Assembly (NCBI GenBank): GCA_030272585.1
Contig: BSYQ01000006.1
Span: 3,869,001 to 3,933,000, forward strand
Direction: 5' to 3'
Length of the DNA stretch: 64,000 bases
From: Bryopsis sp. KO-2023
Lineage: Eukaryota > Chlorophyta > Ulvophyceae > Bryopsidales > Bryopsidaceae
Positions 1 through 12,724 of this stretch are shown here, piece after piece. The translations under genes were made by a program, and so were the position numbers. The notes beneath the pieces were generated by a model, which was not told where the DNA came from, made no database searches, and saw only the letters and a program-made list of their open reading frames with translations. How positions within the stretch are numbered: position 1 is the stretch's first letter; every line of letters begins with the position of its first letter.

Positions 1-32
1 AAAGGAGATACCCAAATGTGCTCGCCCTTTGT

Positions 33-253
33 TGTTGCCGCCTTGTTTTGGGAAGAAACCGAAACCGAAACCGACTCGAACTGCCTGAAAAATCGACCAG
101 CGCCTTTTGCACGCGAGAGATGCAATATGTATTTTTCATGGATCCCTTCGATCCCTTTGATGTTGCCGCCTTGTTGTGGGAAGAAACCGAAACCGACTGG
201 AACTGCCTGAAAAAGACTCGACCCAGCGCCTTTTGCACGCGAGAGATGCAATA
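33..253. repeat. Tandem duplication, two ~95-bp copies
   Basis: Positions 33-127 and 161-253 are two diverged copies of one unit, offset by 128 bp. Both run from TGTTGCCGCCTTGTT through an AAACCGAAACCGAC stretch to a shared end at GCGAGAGATGCAATA. Copy 1 has an extra GAAACC step, and a few substitutions separate the copies. No gene is recognised here. The short open frames that cross the repeat look incidental. Confidence 0.8.
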
Positions 254-1631
254 CAATTTTTTCACAGACCAAAACTCGATTCAAACCAATCGTATTTCAT
301 CCCAGTTCAGTAAAAATAAAAAATGGCGAAGGGTCGGAATGACTGTCGCACAAAGTTGAAGGCCTCATGGAGAAACTGTCCACCAGATACAGGTCTTTAC
401 ATAACCCCCTTTGTCTGCCAACCCCATTCCACCATCTCAATGGCCATTGGACACAACCTATGCCAATAATCCCCATCAGGAAAGCCAATGTTGCTGCATC
501 CTTGGGGTCCATACCCCCTCTGAAATTCCCTTGAATGCAGATATCTCCACCGATTCTTTCCACCACAAACCACTTGTCAGTAGACATGTGATCTGCCCAG
601 CCATCCATATCAGAGTCTACCAAAACTGGGGGGGTTGGATGCACACTCATATTATGAGTCAATCTCACTAGCACCAAGAAAGTGCTTCAGAAGGTGTCCT
701 AAGATATTTGATTTGCCATCTTTCAATGCCTCCAGAAAATCAAAGCATGGCACAAATCACCCCACTTTCCCCATCCCCCCCACAGACTAAGATTTCACAC
801 CTCTATCAAGTCTGACAGAATGACCTTTTTCAAGGTCGCCTCAAGAAGTTTCAGCACCACCCATTCAGTTTGGAAGACACTATACAGTATACATGTATGT
901 TACATGTAACATACAAAAGACTGCAGCAAGAGTGCTTTTTTGAAGGTCACCCTTTTCCCTGTTGTCCTCCACCAATGTCCCTTTCTGGATATCACTCTTC
1001 GTTGGCAAACACAGGCCTCCGCTCCAGTCCCCAGTTAGTCGAGGATGACTAGGGCATTCATTCAGCTGTGGTTTTCTTGCTTATATTTGAAAAAAAAAAA
1101 GTGGACAGGAGGAGGGGCAGGAAGACTCTCCCAGATTGCTGTGAATCTCGGCCACCAACACAGGCAGGACTCTCTGCATGAGATCACCCTGGATGGAGGA
1201 GCACCTGAAGGAATTCACGCCAAATATGTTTGATGTGCTACATACATCAGTTGATCATAAAAAGACTAGTAATGGCAGGGTTAGTTCAGGAAAATTCAAG
1301 AGAAAATTGAAAAGAGTGGATAAAACTCATCTCCTTTTTTCCACAAGCACATTCACAGTCAATCGTTAGACCAAAACGTCCTTCTCAAAATCATATCCAC
1401 CTTTTTTCGGTTTTAAAGATTAAGTTAAACATTTTTTGTCATTTTGAAACTGTACAAGCATTTTTCAATACATACAGCTTTCACATTCGATACTAAATAT
1501 TCAAAGTTTAAGATTGCTGTTCGAAAAACTCCAGACAAGAAAATCGATCAGCCCAACCGCCAGATTCTAGATACATCTGAGATCTCAACAGTGTCTTTTA
1601 TTTTTTGACTGAGAAGGTCAATGGGATCTGC
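254..1631. other. Stretch without a supported gene
   Basis: No complete gene model could be built. A minus-strand frame at 400-677 is open but has no clear splice partners. On the minus strand, short segments near 950-1050 and 1110-1210 read as plausible amphipathic helices, for example DLMQRVLPVLVAEI. They could be exons of the same unknown gene as the 1632-1822 exon, but this is unproven. Otherwise the stretch is AT-rich and low in complexity. Confidence 0.4.
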
Positions 1632-1822
1632 TCAGAATGGACGGGTATCATCTTGACCAAAAATTGGTTCGAAGACACTTTCCATGAGCTCATAGCAGCA
1701 GACCCTCCTCATAGGTGCCCCCTTCTGTAATAGATTATGTGCTTTCACTGTGGATGCAGATGTGGGGGCCTCGATGACCAACAGCCTACTCAACAGCCCC
1801 TGAATGCCGATCTGAGCGGCCT
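1632..1822 (-). CDS. Putative terminal exon, unrecognised protein
   Basis: A strong acceptor (CTTTTCCAG) at 1822 opens a 63-residue frame that ends in TGA at 1632. The peptide is mostly helical in character, starting AAQIGIQGLLSRLLVIEAP and ending FGQDDTRPF. That is compatible with an ARM/HEAT-like repeat end, but I cannot name a family. The frame upstream of the acceptor is closed by a stop, which supports a real exon boundary. No upstream exon with matching phase was secured, and the gene may extend toward 2 kb or beyond. Confidence 0.35.
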
Positions 1823-2912
1823 CTGGAAAAGCGCTGGATCACAACCGGGATGGAATTCTAATGTCTTCGACACCGGCCGTTCGCTCCGACCACAGGTTCT
1901 GGATTGCCTTGGGGGTTTGATTGCCAACCGATCGTCTGTGTCAATGATTCGGGGATTGTGGCGGCGGCTGAACACTGTTTCGGGAATCTGGCATGCAACA
2001 TTATTCACCCTACTACGGTACTAGGGTAGAGTAGTACTCGAGTGTCATTTTAAAAAAGGCGCCAATTGTCCAATGTCGAAGACATCAGTCTTTTCAAGAT
2101 GCAAAACGAGTGTGATTTTTTTCTCCTTCACAATGTGATTTGATGTTTGTTTGTTGGTTCATTTATTTGTTTTCAAAATGCCCACGAGAAATCTTTTTTT
2201 TTTAAATTCCAAATTTGGAATCCCTGAGAACTTTCTTCGATTTCTGTTCCTCGATTGTTTCGTCAGCATTGTCAGAAACTGGTAGCTACTTTTCTTAGAT
2301 GCTTATCTTTGGCTCGTCGTCGGATTCTCTTGACTTGATTTCTCAAACTACATTTTTTTGTGCTTTGTGCAATAGATGCTCGGCGGCATCTTCGCATGTA
2401 ATTATGTTTGTTTGTTTGTTTGGTGGTGTAGCAGTTCTTTCCAAAGTTGAGTACCATCATCACACCAGCGGCTGTCTTCTTTCAGAAAGAAATATATATA
2501 TATATATAATAGAGAGGGATCAGTAGCCTTTCAGCAGCAGAGCAGATGCATCGTCTCGCTTTTGTGACAACAAATACATTCTTCTGCGTTCCCTGAAATG
2601 GGGTGTTGGGGCTGATTGTGAATTTGAATCTCAGCCGTATATCCATCGGTAAATAACCCCCCTCCCCCAATTTTCCTTTAACTTTTGCTGGCTTTGTAGT
2701 CCATGCAAGTTTGGGCTGATGCTCCAGCAACACAGTCAGGTTGAGGCTCCAAATAAAGATGCACTGAAATGGCCCCTCACCTTTTGATAGCCAACGGGTA
2801 ATGCTTGTTTGTTTTGTTTCGTTACTTTAGCAATTCAAAGTGGTGCTGGTGTATGAAGCCCAAAAAAACAAATAAATTGACAAGAAGGATGACACCACAA
2901 ACTGAGAAAATA
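1823..2912. other. Spacer, nothing recognised
   Basis: AT-rich spacer with a TA microsatellite near 2492-2508 and several T and A runs. Open frames on both strands are short and look like chance. It lies downstream of the LamG membrane-protein gene, whose stop is at 2913, so part of it should be that gene's 3' end. Confidence 0.4.
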
Positions 2913-5900
2913 TCACTTCCAAACGCCGGGCGCCGCCCACGTCCTTTCTGTTCTTTCCCACAATGTCTTGGGTTTCGCTAGGTTTGCTTTTTTCTCTCGG
3001 GGGGACGGTTGTGGCGAGGCTGGTTCTGGCTCTGGAGGGGGCCGCTGCTTCTCTTGCTTGGCGCTTGGAAACGAAAGTGGGATTGGGTGAGGTGCGATCG
3101 ATTGTGCTTCCTGCTCCAGACGCTTCGCCTCATCATATTCCTTCACCACGACCTCCACCTTCCGGCGTATACGCACCGAGCCCAAGAGTTTGAGGAGGGT
3201 GAGAATCCAAACAGAGGTCAGCTGGATCAATACCGACCCCAGTTCCAGAAAGAACATCGCCTCCTGCAATGCACCAGCTGCATGTTATCGCCAATAAGGT
3301 GGTTTTGTGTTTGACACGAAGATAGAGAGGAAAGGAAGGTGCCCACCTTTATGCTTTCCCCAGAGGTCTCCTTGATCATAACGGCACAACCAAGCGCCGC
3401 CGTTTGCAGCCACACCGAGGCCGTATGTGCGAAGCCTTTGAACTTGTCGATATGAGGCCGAAACCAGGTCAACATAACAGCAAAGAGCAATTGCACCAAC
3501 AGGGAACACCAGAGGGAAATTCTCGCCCCGGTCGAAAACGGACGAACCCCTCGTCCTGGAGCGCAGACAAGAGAGAAAATCAATGACGCATGGCGTTACG
3601 CGACGAGCGTTTAATATCGTGGTTTGGAAGCGATCTTGAACCTCCTCCTGGCATACCTGCAACCACTCCAACGTTGATGGCCAAAAGAAATTTGAAAAGA
3701 AGGTCGACCAGAAAGAAACCCGACAGAACTTTTGTAGAGCCCTTGTACTCTTCGAACAGCAGTCCCAGACGCTCCTTCAGCTCAATTCTGAGCAGCGAGA
3801 TCTCGTCGTCTGCGCTGGATTGCTTCTCCTCAAGGCGAGGTGTTATAAGAGCTGCCTCTTCTTGGGGATGAACCTTGATTCGTACGGGCTCCTTTTTGGC
3901 GGCAATCTTGGTGCCTTTCTTGACATTCGACTCCAGTTTTCCCTCCACTCCTTGTAGTCGAAGTGCATCCTATATGCAGGAAACCCACCCATCCAAGCTT
4001 GTCTTTAGAAAGCACTGAAAGTCTGCAAATTTGCGCCAGTCAGAGAGTAACACCGCACAGAGCGAGATTTCCCATAGTGAAATATCTCAGAAAACGAATT
4101 GAGGCGAGTAAGAAAAGCTTCTGTGCACCTTGTTCGAAGGGAGTGGAGGAGCGCTAGTGGAGAAAGTCGGGTTGTTCGACACCGTTGATCTCTTATCGCC
4201 AATAATCACATTCACCCTGCGCATGAGTTTGAGTACCGACCACACGCTGATCCCTGTGTCAAACACGAAGCACAATGGCTCATACCCAACCCGCTCCAAG
4301 CATCTCCGTCATTATGAAATCCAGATTAATCTGGCAAAAAGAGGTGCAATGGAACACAACGAATTCGTCAAACCTGTGCGCAAGTAGTTTTGTGTCCTTT
4401 TTGGCTCTTCACTTTTGATTAGATCGTTTATGTCGTGTCCCCACTGCCCATCCATTCTTGACAACAGCCACCGACATCTGGTGGCAGCCTGTGTATCGCT
4501 ATCTGCACCGGGACGGACTCTCTCGTACAACGGGACGCCATGATCATGGCACCGCCACAGCGTCTGCCGAATCGCTAAATAAACGCCGCCTATGGACCAG
4601 AATTGGATGCTCATTGAGCGCACAGCAGCGCACAGGTCGCACTAGGGAAAAAACAATCCAACAAAATGGAAAACACAAGAAAGCTTGAAAGAGGATTTGT
4701 TGTTCGTGGATCTCACACGAATAGCCAATGGATAACCCACCATTCAAGATCCACAGACTTCCCTGACTGCCAGAGTGCGTGCCCACCAGTGAGAAGCCCC
4801 AGATACAGGAACGCAAGCAGTCCTGCATACACCGCCACCTGCTTCTGCGACGCCAACAGCAAACCGACGGACTCCGCAATGCTCAAGTACGTAGCAGAGC
4901 AAATGAGGAGCTCTATCCGAGGGAACACGAGCGAGGCTGGCAGGGGTCGCTTCTTCAAGGGGCGCAAACATCCCCAAAGCTTCAATATCGCCATGTGCAC
5001 GCATATGACGAGCACAAAGAGAACCCCAATTATCGCCAGTCTTGCAGCACCTCTGGCCCAAGCTTCCTGTGAAACATCGAGCCCGTTTTGGACGGACTCG
5101 CGCCAATCAAGGAGTCTGCGTCGACGCTGTTCTAAAGACGAAGCTTGCGATCCCAGCCCCACATCCATCTGTAATGACGAGCAGAACAAATTTGCTGTCT
5201 ATTGTGAAATGGAGAGCTCCATACAGCCAAAGAGTGTCAGAAATTCAGTGGCGATCATATTTGCAAAGAACGCGTCGTCTTCATACCTCGAAGTTGACCC
5301 ATTTTAGTGCATCCGCCATGTTTGTGTATTTTTCTGACAAATTGACGGACAGTTGAGACTGAAGGTTGAAGAACTGCAGCTGGGCAACGACAGACATGAC
5401 GCCAACGCCCGCCACACCCCCGGCGACGCTACCAAGCTGTGAGCCTCCAGAGCTCATAAGGGCGGTCCCTGTAGAAAGCCCACAGGGCGTGTTCAATATC
5501 AAGAAGGCATACCCAATTGCAGGTCTGTGAAATCCCGCGCTGCACCACAGGAGCAACGACGCATTGGTAAAGAGGTAGAGATCAAGTCGTGTGGATTTTG
5601 GGAGTACCCGCATTCGAAATTGCTGCGCTTGTCGCAGCCGAGGAAGCGACAGACGCCACAGACGTCACAGCGACGGACGTGGCGGCAACAGTCGTCGCCG
5701 TCGATGCTTCCTGCGCACGGTTGATTTGGGATTGAGTCTTGCCCGGTGGCGGAGGCGGCGGCGGTAGAAATGTGACTGTTGGTGTTGAGGAAGTGCTGTC
5801 GATCGCTTCGGGAATGCACTTGCTGCTCCACAAGCAATTGGAAGGCAGGGTCACGCCCGAACAATAATATATAGCCTCCGTGAGAGTGCCGTTGTGGATC

Positions 5901-8554
5901 TCTGCTGCCTGCAGAAAAAGGACAAAAGCTCTCTCCATTTCCCCTGAGAATTTCTCCTTATTGGCTGGCTGATAAACCACAGTTGTTTCGGTCAGTTTGC
6001 ACTCACTTCCTCAGTAGTGCCCCCCGTCATGGCAAAAGTCCCAAATCTGATCCATGCCAGGCTAAGCTCATCTGGACCTTGCGACATCCAAGACTCCACT
6101 GAACTCCACTTCCTGATCATCCCCAGCTTAACGAGCTCCTGGTAAACACCCCCTGGTTTCATGAGTTGCTCAAAGCATTCCACCCCAAAACGAACAATCA
6201 TGGCTCCTGTTGGCAAATTGTGGATTTTTGCCCAATGCGAAAGGAGTGATCGAGTGAACTACCTGGAAATCTGCCTCATGCAGTAAGCCCATCTCACAGT
6301 CTGTCATACTGTAGTCGAAAATCCTCAAGCCCCAAAAATCGAACCCCCCCTTTCTGATATACTTCTTGTAACCAGTGCCTGCATCCCACTCCACGATATC
6401 TCCTCCCAGCACCACCTCATTCATATCAAATTGCCCAAATCCAGGGGAATTTGCATCATGCTTGGTCCACAAGTGCTTTGAGCCATCCAACAGAAGCCCC
6501 CCATCGTCAAAAACCATGTGGTGCCAATTGCTGTCGGTGAGCTTGCTGTTTGCTTGGGTTGTGAATTTTGTGTCGGGTTCTCCGGAATATTGGTGGCTGA
6601 ACGCTATTGTCTTCTCGTCGATGGATCCCAGCCGTACAACGAGATCACCACCTTCCTCATCTGGGTTCAAGAAAATGGTTCTTTTAATGAAAGGAGTGGC
6701 ACTCAATGATGGCTTGGAGGATCCGTGTTCACCAATCATAGCCCCGAAAATGCGGTGCTGGAGTGGATTAGATTTTCTTAGTGCTCATCAATCGTAGGCC
6801 CGAAAATGTGGTGCTGGAGTGGATTGGGTTTTTTCCTACCTGTTCCATGCATGGCGAGCATTGTGGTGACCCCCCCGAAATCTGTCCATTTGAACCAGAT
6901 CGACAGCGTCGAGTTCTCCTTGAGTTTTCGATTTTCGTTGGATTCCATCAACTCCACAATGTAAGGATTGGCGACACAACCATCCCACTCTGTGCGGACT
7001 CGTGAAGTTACTTGGCCTGAAATAATTTAGCATTGGAAAAAAAAGTGATTTAAAAATCTACAAGGATTGATATTAAGGATTCGAAGGGGAATGGCAGCAC
7101 ACAGTTGGCTTTTTCAACATTTTTCAAAAAAGATAATTGCACCAAAAAAAAAAGAAGTTGATTTCACCAGATGAATGCTGGTTAAGTACTAAGGAAATGT
7201 GGTATGTGTGAGGAAAAAAAATCGTAGTAAGAAAATCCTCACCATGGAAAAAAATGAATCATATTCACAACTTGAGAAGAAAAAAAGAGAATTTTATTTA
7301 AAAAAAGAAAAACCATGACTAATACTCACAATCTCTGGGAATGCTGATGGCTTGCCAGGCATTCAATCCGATGCCCCTCACATAGTCAAAATTCCGAGAA
7401 GGGTCGTTGAGATCGTATCCAGCTTTCAAAGAGTACACCGGCTCGACGTTTTTTTCCTCGTCTTGATGCAAACCCTCTCCACAAATCTGGAAAAATAATG
7501 CTCCATAGAATGACTAATTCTCATTAAATTAACTGAAAAAGCAAATGCTGTATAAAATTAACTGAAGTTAAAAAATCGCGATTTCTTAAAATTTAATTTA
7601 TGGTATGCATGCGTGCCAAGATGAAGGAATCTTTAGACAGAATTGCCATGAATTGTGGAGTTGCTGAGAATGATGATATTTTTTTGATGTGAAATATTTG
7701 TGAACTGTGGAATACAGTAAACGGGATCAGAACTGAGTCGGTCATGGGGTTTAGTTGGGAAGACTCGGAGGAAAAGGAAGGGATTTAAGAAAGAAGGTGG
7801 TTGGGTGTATGGTCGTTTATTTTGCTTACATTCTGTAAAGCGTTCTTTGGCGGCCGTTTCACCACTCGGTATCGCTGTTGCGAACGAGTGTATTCAACAG
7901 AACCCATAATCAGTCTTGAACGAACAATGGGGCATTTCAACAAAATTGATTAAGAAAAATCCCAGATTTTTTTTGCTATTTTCAAAAGTTAATTTCCTCG
8001 GTATGATATATGCTTCGATTGTTTTGACCCGCTCAGCCTGCCATGGATATTTTTTAACCTTTATCAAGGTTGTGCATGGTTTCCAGACATAAATGGAGAT
8101 ATGTGAAAAAAAACAAAACATTTCCAATCCTACAGCATATTCTCATATTTGCCGAAATATAAAAATTCACCTTTTCGATCGACTCAATCGACCCATCGAA
8201 GAACTGGTACGATGAAACTAAACCTGGAAAAGACGAAAAATATGTTTTGCCTTATTTGATCCGAGACCCCCACTGGCTTTCTTTTTTTCTTTCAGTATAA
8301 TGTCTTTTGGGAGAATGCCCAATCAGCAACAAGATGCGAGAAGGGAATGATGAATGCAGCCAAACTGCTCAAATCAATATTTTTTGCCTCCATCGTGCAG
8401 ACTCGAAGGGTGTTCTGAAAAAAATTGATTTACCTGATTCCTCTTTCACTTCGATCCGGTCGCATTCTTTTTCCAAAATTCCACGATCAATCGCTCCAGT
8501 TTCAGTCAATGTCCAAATCAAGAGAATCCCCCCCAAACACCTGTACCATCCCAT
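2913..8554 (-). CDS. LamG-domain multi-pass membrane protein
   Basis: A multi-exon gene whose product begins with a signal peptide (MGWYRCLGGILLIWTLTETGA, ATG at 8554) followed by a LamG/concanavalin-like fold. Exons with consistent phases are 8554-8434, 8223-8171, 7486-7330 and 7016-6840. The next LamG exon ends at 6263. LamG landmarks are NSTLSIWFKWTDFGG, the SNWHHMVF strand and GFDFWGLRIFDYSM. Then come a Cys-containing segment, a proline run, a Thr/Ala/Val/Ser-rich stretch (near 5650), and later exons (about 5520-5280, 5215-4690, 4300-4110, 3990-3580, 3560-2913). These later exons carry many hydrophobic helices, such as GVLFVLVICVHMAILKLW and YAGLLAFLYLGLLTGGHALW. This architecture of ectodomain plus polytopic C-terminal half resembles TRP-like or sensor-type surface proteins of algae and oomycetes; the function is inferred only. 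The 6840/6740 junction does not keep frame (see findings), and several 3' exon edges are uncertain. Confidence 0.7.
6725..6825. repeat. 45-bp imperfect tandem duplication in LamG exon
   Basis: Positions 6725-6769 and 6781-6825 are 45-bp direct copies with five mismatches, offset by 56 bp. They lie at an exon boundary of the LamG gene. On the minus strand each copy contains the same potential acceptor (CACTCCAG). In the LamG reading frame each encodes a similar peptide, LQHHIFGPTIDEH then a stop versus LQHRIFGAMIGEH. The offset is not a multiple of three. Confidence 0.85.
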
Positions 8555-9459
8555 TCTGGAGACTATTCCTGACAATGTTGGCTTTCAGGAGTTGTTGTCA
8601 GACCCAAGGGCTCATGCTTTTGTGGATGCCTGAACCAGAAATGGATTGGATGTTGAAAAACTGCCATTCATAATTACTCATGCACTTTCAGAACGAGTGA
8701 TATCATATGGCCACAAGATTTGTAACTCAATAAAGAAGCAACTCTATGGGTCGATGCAAGTCGACGGGAACAGTCGTACGGAGTCTGATATTGACGACTA
8801 AGCTGGTGTTGCTGACGTCTTTCGATAATGACTTGTGGGGAGGGGCGGAGCGCGGAGAACCTAAATCAGTGATGCTGCAAGTTTCATACGCTCAGCCAAT
8901 TGAGATTGATTGATTGGTTTATCATGAGTAAGCCATGTTATAACTGGTGGATCTTCGTTTCTTTTCCATTCCGCAAGAGAATGCAATCTATGATTGGAAA
9001 ATGCTGAGTTCCCAGCTTTGTTGGACCGAAGGAAAAGGATGCGCTCAACGTCCTAGTGTGATGGAGGTTTTTTACAAGCTCGAAAGTAGAGTTGATCGCT
9101 GGGTGATTTTTCGACAAAATGGTGAAAGGGAACTGTGAAAGAATTTGGCATGAAGTGGGCAAGTGGCTGGGGAGCGAGCGTTATAATGATCGCACAAATT
9201 GATGCTTGCGGTTGCAAGTTGGTCAGTGATACGCGCGAGGCAGCCGCATATTTGGTGGTAGGGGTTTTCACTGAAAGGTTTTTCTGGGTTTCCTGGTTAT
9301 TGTGTTTGTCCGTTTCTGTTTCACAGTTGCAAATAGAACTGGCCAGTATGCCCATGGGAACACAACATACTCTGTTATTATTCAAGAGAAAGGGAACTCG
9401 ATACGAGCCGACTATGGGAGCGAAAGGAGACGATGTGGAAAGAGTTTGTGTGGTTTTAA

Positions 9460-9485
9460 GTCAAAACCGGTCAGACCGGTTTGAC
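9460..9485. repeat. Short inverted repeat rich in CCGG
   Basis: The arms are GTCAAAACCGGTC and GACCGGTTTGAC around a single base, with one bulged A. A further TTGACCGGACCGGAC follows directly. It could form a cruciform or be a palindromic protein-binding site. No gene start lies close by. Confidence 0.6.
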
Positions 9486-9648
9486 CGGACCGGACAGGTT
9501 CCCCAATCTGAACGGCAGTTGAACGCAATGTCAAATTCAACGTTCAACAAAGTGGAGACGTTTCTGGTTTTGGGTGGATATCAGACCTTATGGGGATATC
9601 AAGGCTTCAAGATTTTTTATTGGGAAAAAAAAACGTTTATCTCTTTCT

Positions 9649-9908
9649 TATACAACTTCGTATTAACAACCGATCATCCATAATGAAAACATGTTTATAC
9701 CGGCAGACATACCAAAAGGGGTACCTTTGAAAAATAAATCCACCCAGTCAGCCCCTTCTTCGAGAAAATAAATCGAATCAGCCGAGGGAAATGAACGCCC
9801 AAGCAAAGCAAATGTTTTTTTGGATCTATTGAGGATTAGAAATGGTTGGGAAAAAATGCTCAAGATTCTGAGGCCAAGATTCATTCTACATCATCTTTCT
9901 ACACGCTA
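9649..9908. repeat. 260-bp dispersed repeat, copy 1
   Basis: This 260-bp block recurs at 15266-15525 in the same orientation with about five substitutions and no indels. It starts TATACAACTTCGTATTAACA and ends TCTTTCTACACGCTA. No terminal inverted repeat or target-site duplication is visible. On the minus strand both copies keep a 73-codon open frame (9884-9663 here), but all four amino-acid differences are replacements, which argues against a conserved protein. A short non-autonomous element or a segmental copy are both possible. Confidence 0.85.
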
Positions 9909-12127
9909 GCTTTTTTCTTCACTGGACTCTTAAAAAAAGGCACTCCTGGTGTCTTTTCCACAAGAAACAAGAAAAAACACATTTTTTTTCTTTTTACAGT
10001 TGGTTATTCCAAGCTGTCAGATCCAATCCACATTGTTTCATTCTCAAAAGATAGTGTCAACACTACCCTGTTTTGACTCATCCTTTCCACTGTCAGTTCA
10101 CAGTTCCATTCCCGCAAACTCCTGGACCAGGCTGCAGCTCCTAGCCTCCATCTCCTGGCTCACTCCTACACTCATTACAAATTTACTGGCCACTCATCCG
10201 ATAAAGACACTCTTTTCCTTCACTTAAAAACTTTACACTCCAGTCCTCTCAGGGAGGGTATAGGGTTGGGAAAAACAAAAGGAAAACGAGAATTAGCGTT
10301 CTTGTTTTCTTGCTACTTAAATCGTTACTTTGCATAGCAATTAGTAACCGCAGCGTTTCTTAGATCTTGTTCACTTTTCATGAACCCCTATAACAGGCTT
10401 TACATGATTCTCATGTAAAGCTTTCATTTTTTCAGCCAGCAGACAATCGTTAGTGACAAAGATGCTCAAGCGTGTCAGAAAGATCCCCTGCGTCTTCTTA
10501 AAAATCTCACTTTATCACTCTTTTTCTGGACCACCATTAGAACAACAACTTCAAGAATCAGAAATGATGTTTTTTTTTTCTCATTTGTGATTTCCAGATG
10601 GTAAATAGACAACTTTTGAAATTGACCAGGACTTTCAGTTATTGTTGAAACGAATGTGCTGATGTCTGCCTACAAGTCATGTGGTATCAAGAGTAAACCA
10701 GCTCCAGGTGAGAAAGAAAAATGCCACCCTTCTCTTGTGTTTCTTAAACATGCATACAAATATTTGTGGAATATCTGTTGCGAAAACAAAAAAAAACAAA
10801 AATAATGTTCGTAGCTTGCCCCCTTGAATGGTGCAGCGTGCCTTCTGAGTTCGACCTCAGTTCCTGAAAATGCTGTCATGACAGATTTACAGAATCTGCT
10901 TTTTGGATGACTCCTTGTTGAAACATAACTGACACAAAGGTCGCGAAAGAACATTGGATTTGACTCCGAATATATATATATATATATGTATATATAAGCA
11001 CATGCATGATGATGTCGCAGACTACTGCCGATCATGCATCAAAAGCAACCAGACAAAAACGGAGACGTTGAAACCCTTCAATACGCCAAATATCCTTGGC
11101 TTTTCAATCGCAAAATGACTCACTTGATAAAAAAATAACCAACCCGCACGGCGTGCAAGTCCAGGGAAAAGCATACATTGCAATTGCATATGAACTTCGT
11201 TCCGGCGACAACCTTTGTAAATCTTGAGTGCTCTACAGGGGCATGTATGTCCCCACCTCGGCTTGTTTTCATTCCTTTGAGGGTTATGGACGTTTTGGTA
11301 TAGAAATTAACTTCTTAAAAACTCCTTCGCAATGACTCATTGTTTGGGGAATTTTTTCCTCTAAAAAAGCTGATTGGAGGCCCACAAGTAATTGCTTGAT
11401 TAGAATCAATATCCTTTGGACGATTTCATGTGTAGATCTCCTTTCTGTTCAGAATTTTCTCCTGATCCAACCAACTTGAACCAACTTCATTCCACTTCCA
11501 ACAGCACCACTGTCTTCAGCACCGCTGTCTTCAGCACCGCCACCATCTGCACTTCCACTTGAGTTCGATTCTTGGGCACAATTCATACTCTTGAAAGGGA
11601 TAAGTGGTTTTGTGCTTGATATAACTTCTCATTGTGTGAGAATAATCAAAATCATCAGTATCCTGAGATCAGGATTTTACAATCAGTTGGGGTAATTAAA
11701 CATCTGAACAGAATCTATGGGAGCATCTCAATTTCATGCTCAGAAAATAAACCCAGCGCCAAAACCTTGGGTGAGTTGGAAGTTAGCACAACCACTGTGA
11801 AATCCACATGAAACAAATGAACCAACGCAAGCAAACAAACAAATACTGATCTGATCCATTAAAGGAGTAAAGTACTATAGTATGATAGCTATCATTTGCG
11901 GACCTGCCATTAAACTGCAAGAACAAAAGCAATCTTTAGGGGTCATTGAAAAAGGGACTTATGCAACAACGATGTGGTGGGTGGGAAAAGTACGCAGCAG
12001 GGATTTAATCAATGAAGCTGTGAAGATGCCCTGATGTTTTATTGATCAACCATTAAACGCTTCACCTTCGGTGGCTTAGATTGAGCAAGCAACAATATTA
12101 CCATTCATTCATGAGACATGTCGTAAA

Positions 12128-12724
12128 CTACTTGGTTTTGAGCAGCCGATTGCCCAATCCAGTTCGCACAACACCAGAGCGAGTGGCAAGCTGAGATGCA
12201 GAGGATGCCCCGGATGACAGCTTGTCAGTTGAACTGCAGGTCATGCAACTGCAGCTCAACTTTGGACCTGGCTGCACAATTGAGGACTTGGAGAGGTAAA
12301 ACCGCCAAAAGAAAGCAACACTTGTACAAATATGCATTGATGAGGAGGTTGGGGTGACAACCCACACAAAAGTATCTTTCTGAATGTAGTTTGAGGCCAT
12401 CCAAAATTGAAACAAAGCCAGCACAACCAACCTCCAACAAGCAAGAAGACAAAAACTGATATGGAGAGGAACAACCTTTGTGTAATTGTTTTCGACAGAG
12501 AGCTTGCAAGCGAACCACGAGGCGATGTTTTGCGGAACACGGCGAAAACTGGGAGACACTGATTTGTTGGAAGGTAACCCTTCTCGTGGTCCGGTGCGTG
12601 AAAACCCCACTTTTTTTTGGAACGAAATTATGGATGCGATACGATTGCATATGGAATCGCCGTCCATGAAATCTTCAACAATGCTTTGAGGTGGAAACCA
12701 CCTGCGGTGAGTGCTGTCAACCAC
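12128..12724 (-). CDS. Doubtful hypothetical frame downstream of ATG2
   Basis: A 198-codon open frame lies just downstream of the ATG2 stop (12923), on the same strand. It contains one hydrophobic stretch (LACWRLVVLALFQFW) and a Ser/Thr-rich end. Two overlapping frames in the same strand are also long, which suggests low stop density rather than coding constraint. No domain is recognised. It may be ATG2 3' flanking sequence. Confidence 0.15.
   Translation of the reverse strand: MVDSTHRRWFPPQSIVEDFMDGDSICNRIASIISFQKKVGFSRTGPREGLPSNKSVSPSFRRVPQNIASWFACKLSVENNYTKVVPLHISFCLLACWRLVVLALFQFWMASNYIQKDTFVWVVTPTSSSMHICTSVAFFWRFYLSKSSIVQPGPKLSCSCMTCSSTDKLSSGASSASQLATRSGVVRTGLGNRLLKTK

Larger units (their letters stand above)
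8555..12127. other. Gene-poor stretch upstream of the LamG gene
   Basis: About 3.6 kb without a convincing gene. It holds the promoter side of the LamG gene, a 260-bp dispersed repeat (9649-9908), an inverted repeat (9460-9485), a TA microsatellite around 10971-10996, and a short tandem array of CACCGCTGTCTTCAG-like units near 11505-11550. A 182-codon plus-strand frame at 9135-9683 runs into the dispersed repeat and matches nothing I recognise, so I treat it as chance. Confidence 0.5.

Noticed and set aside
400-677. Minus-strand frame faintly like a copia-type RNase H (VDSDMDGWADHMSTDKW)
   Set aside because: The match is limited to a few scattered positions, catalytic context is missing, and no other retroelement part is nearby.
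4666-5307. 213-codon plus-strand open frame
   Set aside because: Antisense shadow of membrane-helix exons of the LamG gene; no domain of its own.
9649-9662. loxP-like half site (AACTTCGTAT) at the start of the 260-bp repeat
   Set aside because: Only about ten bases match, there is no spacer or second arm, and a phage recombination site makes no sense here.
12128-12724. Additional gene after ATG2
   Set aside because: Kept only as a very low-confidence feature; overlapping long frames and no domain suggest chance.
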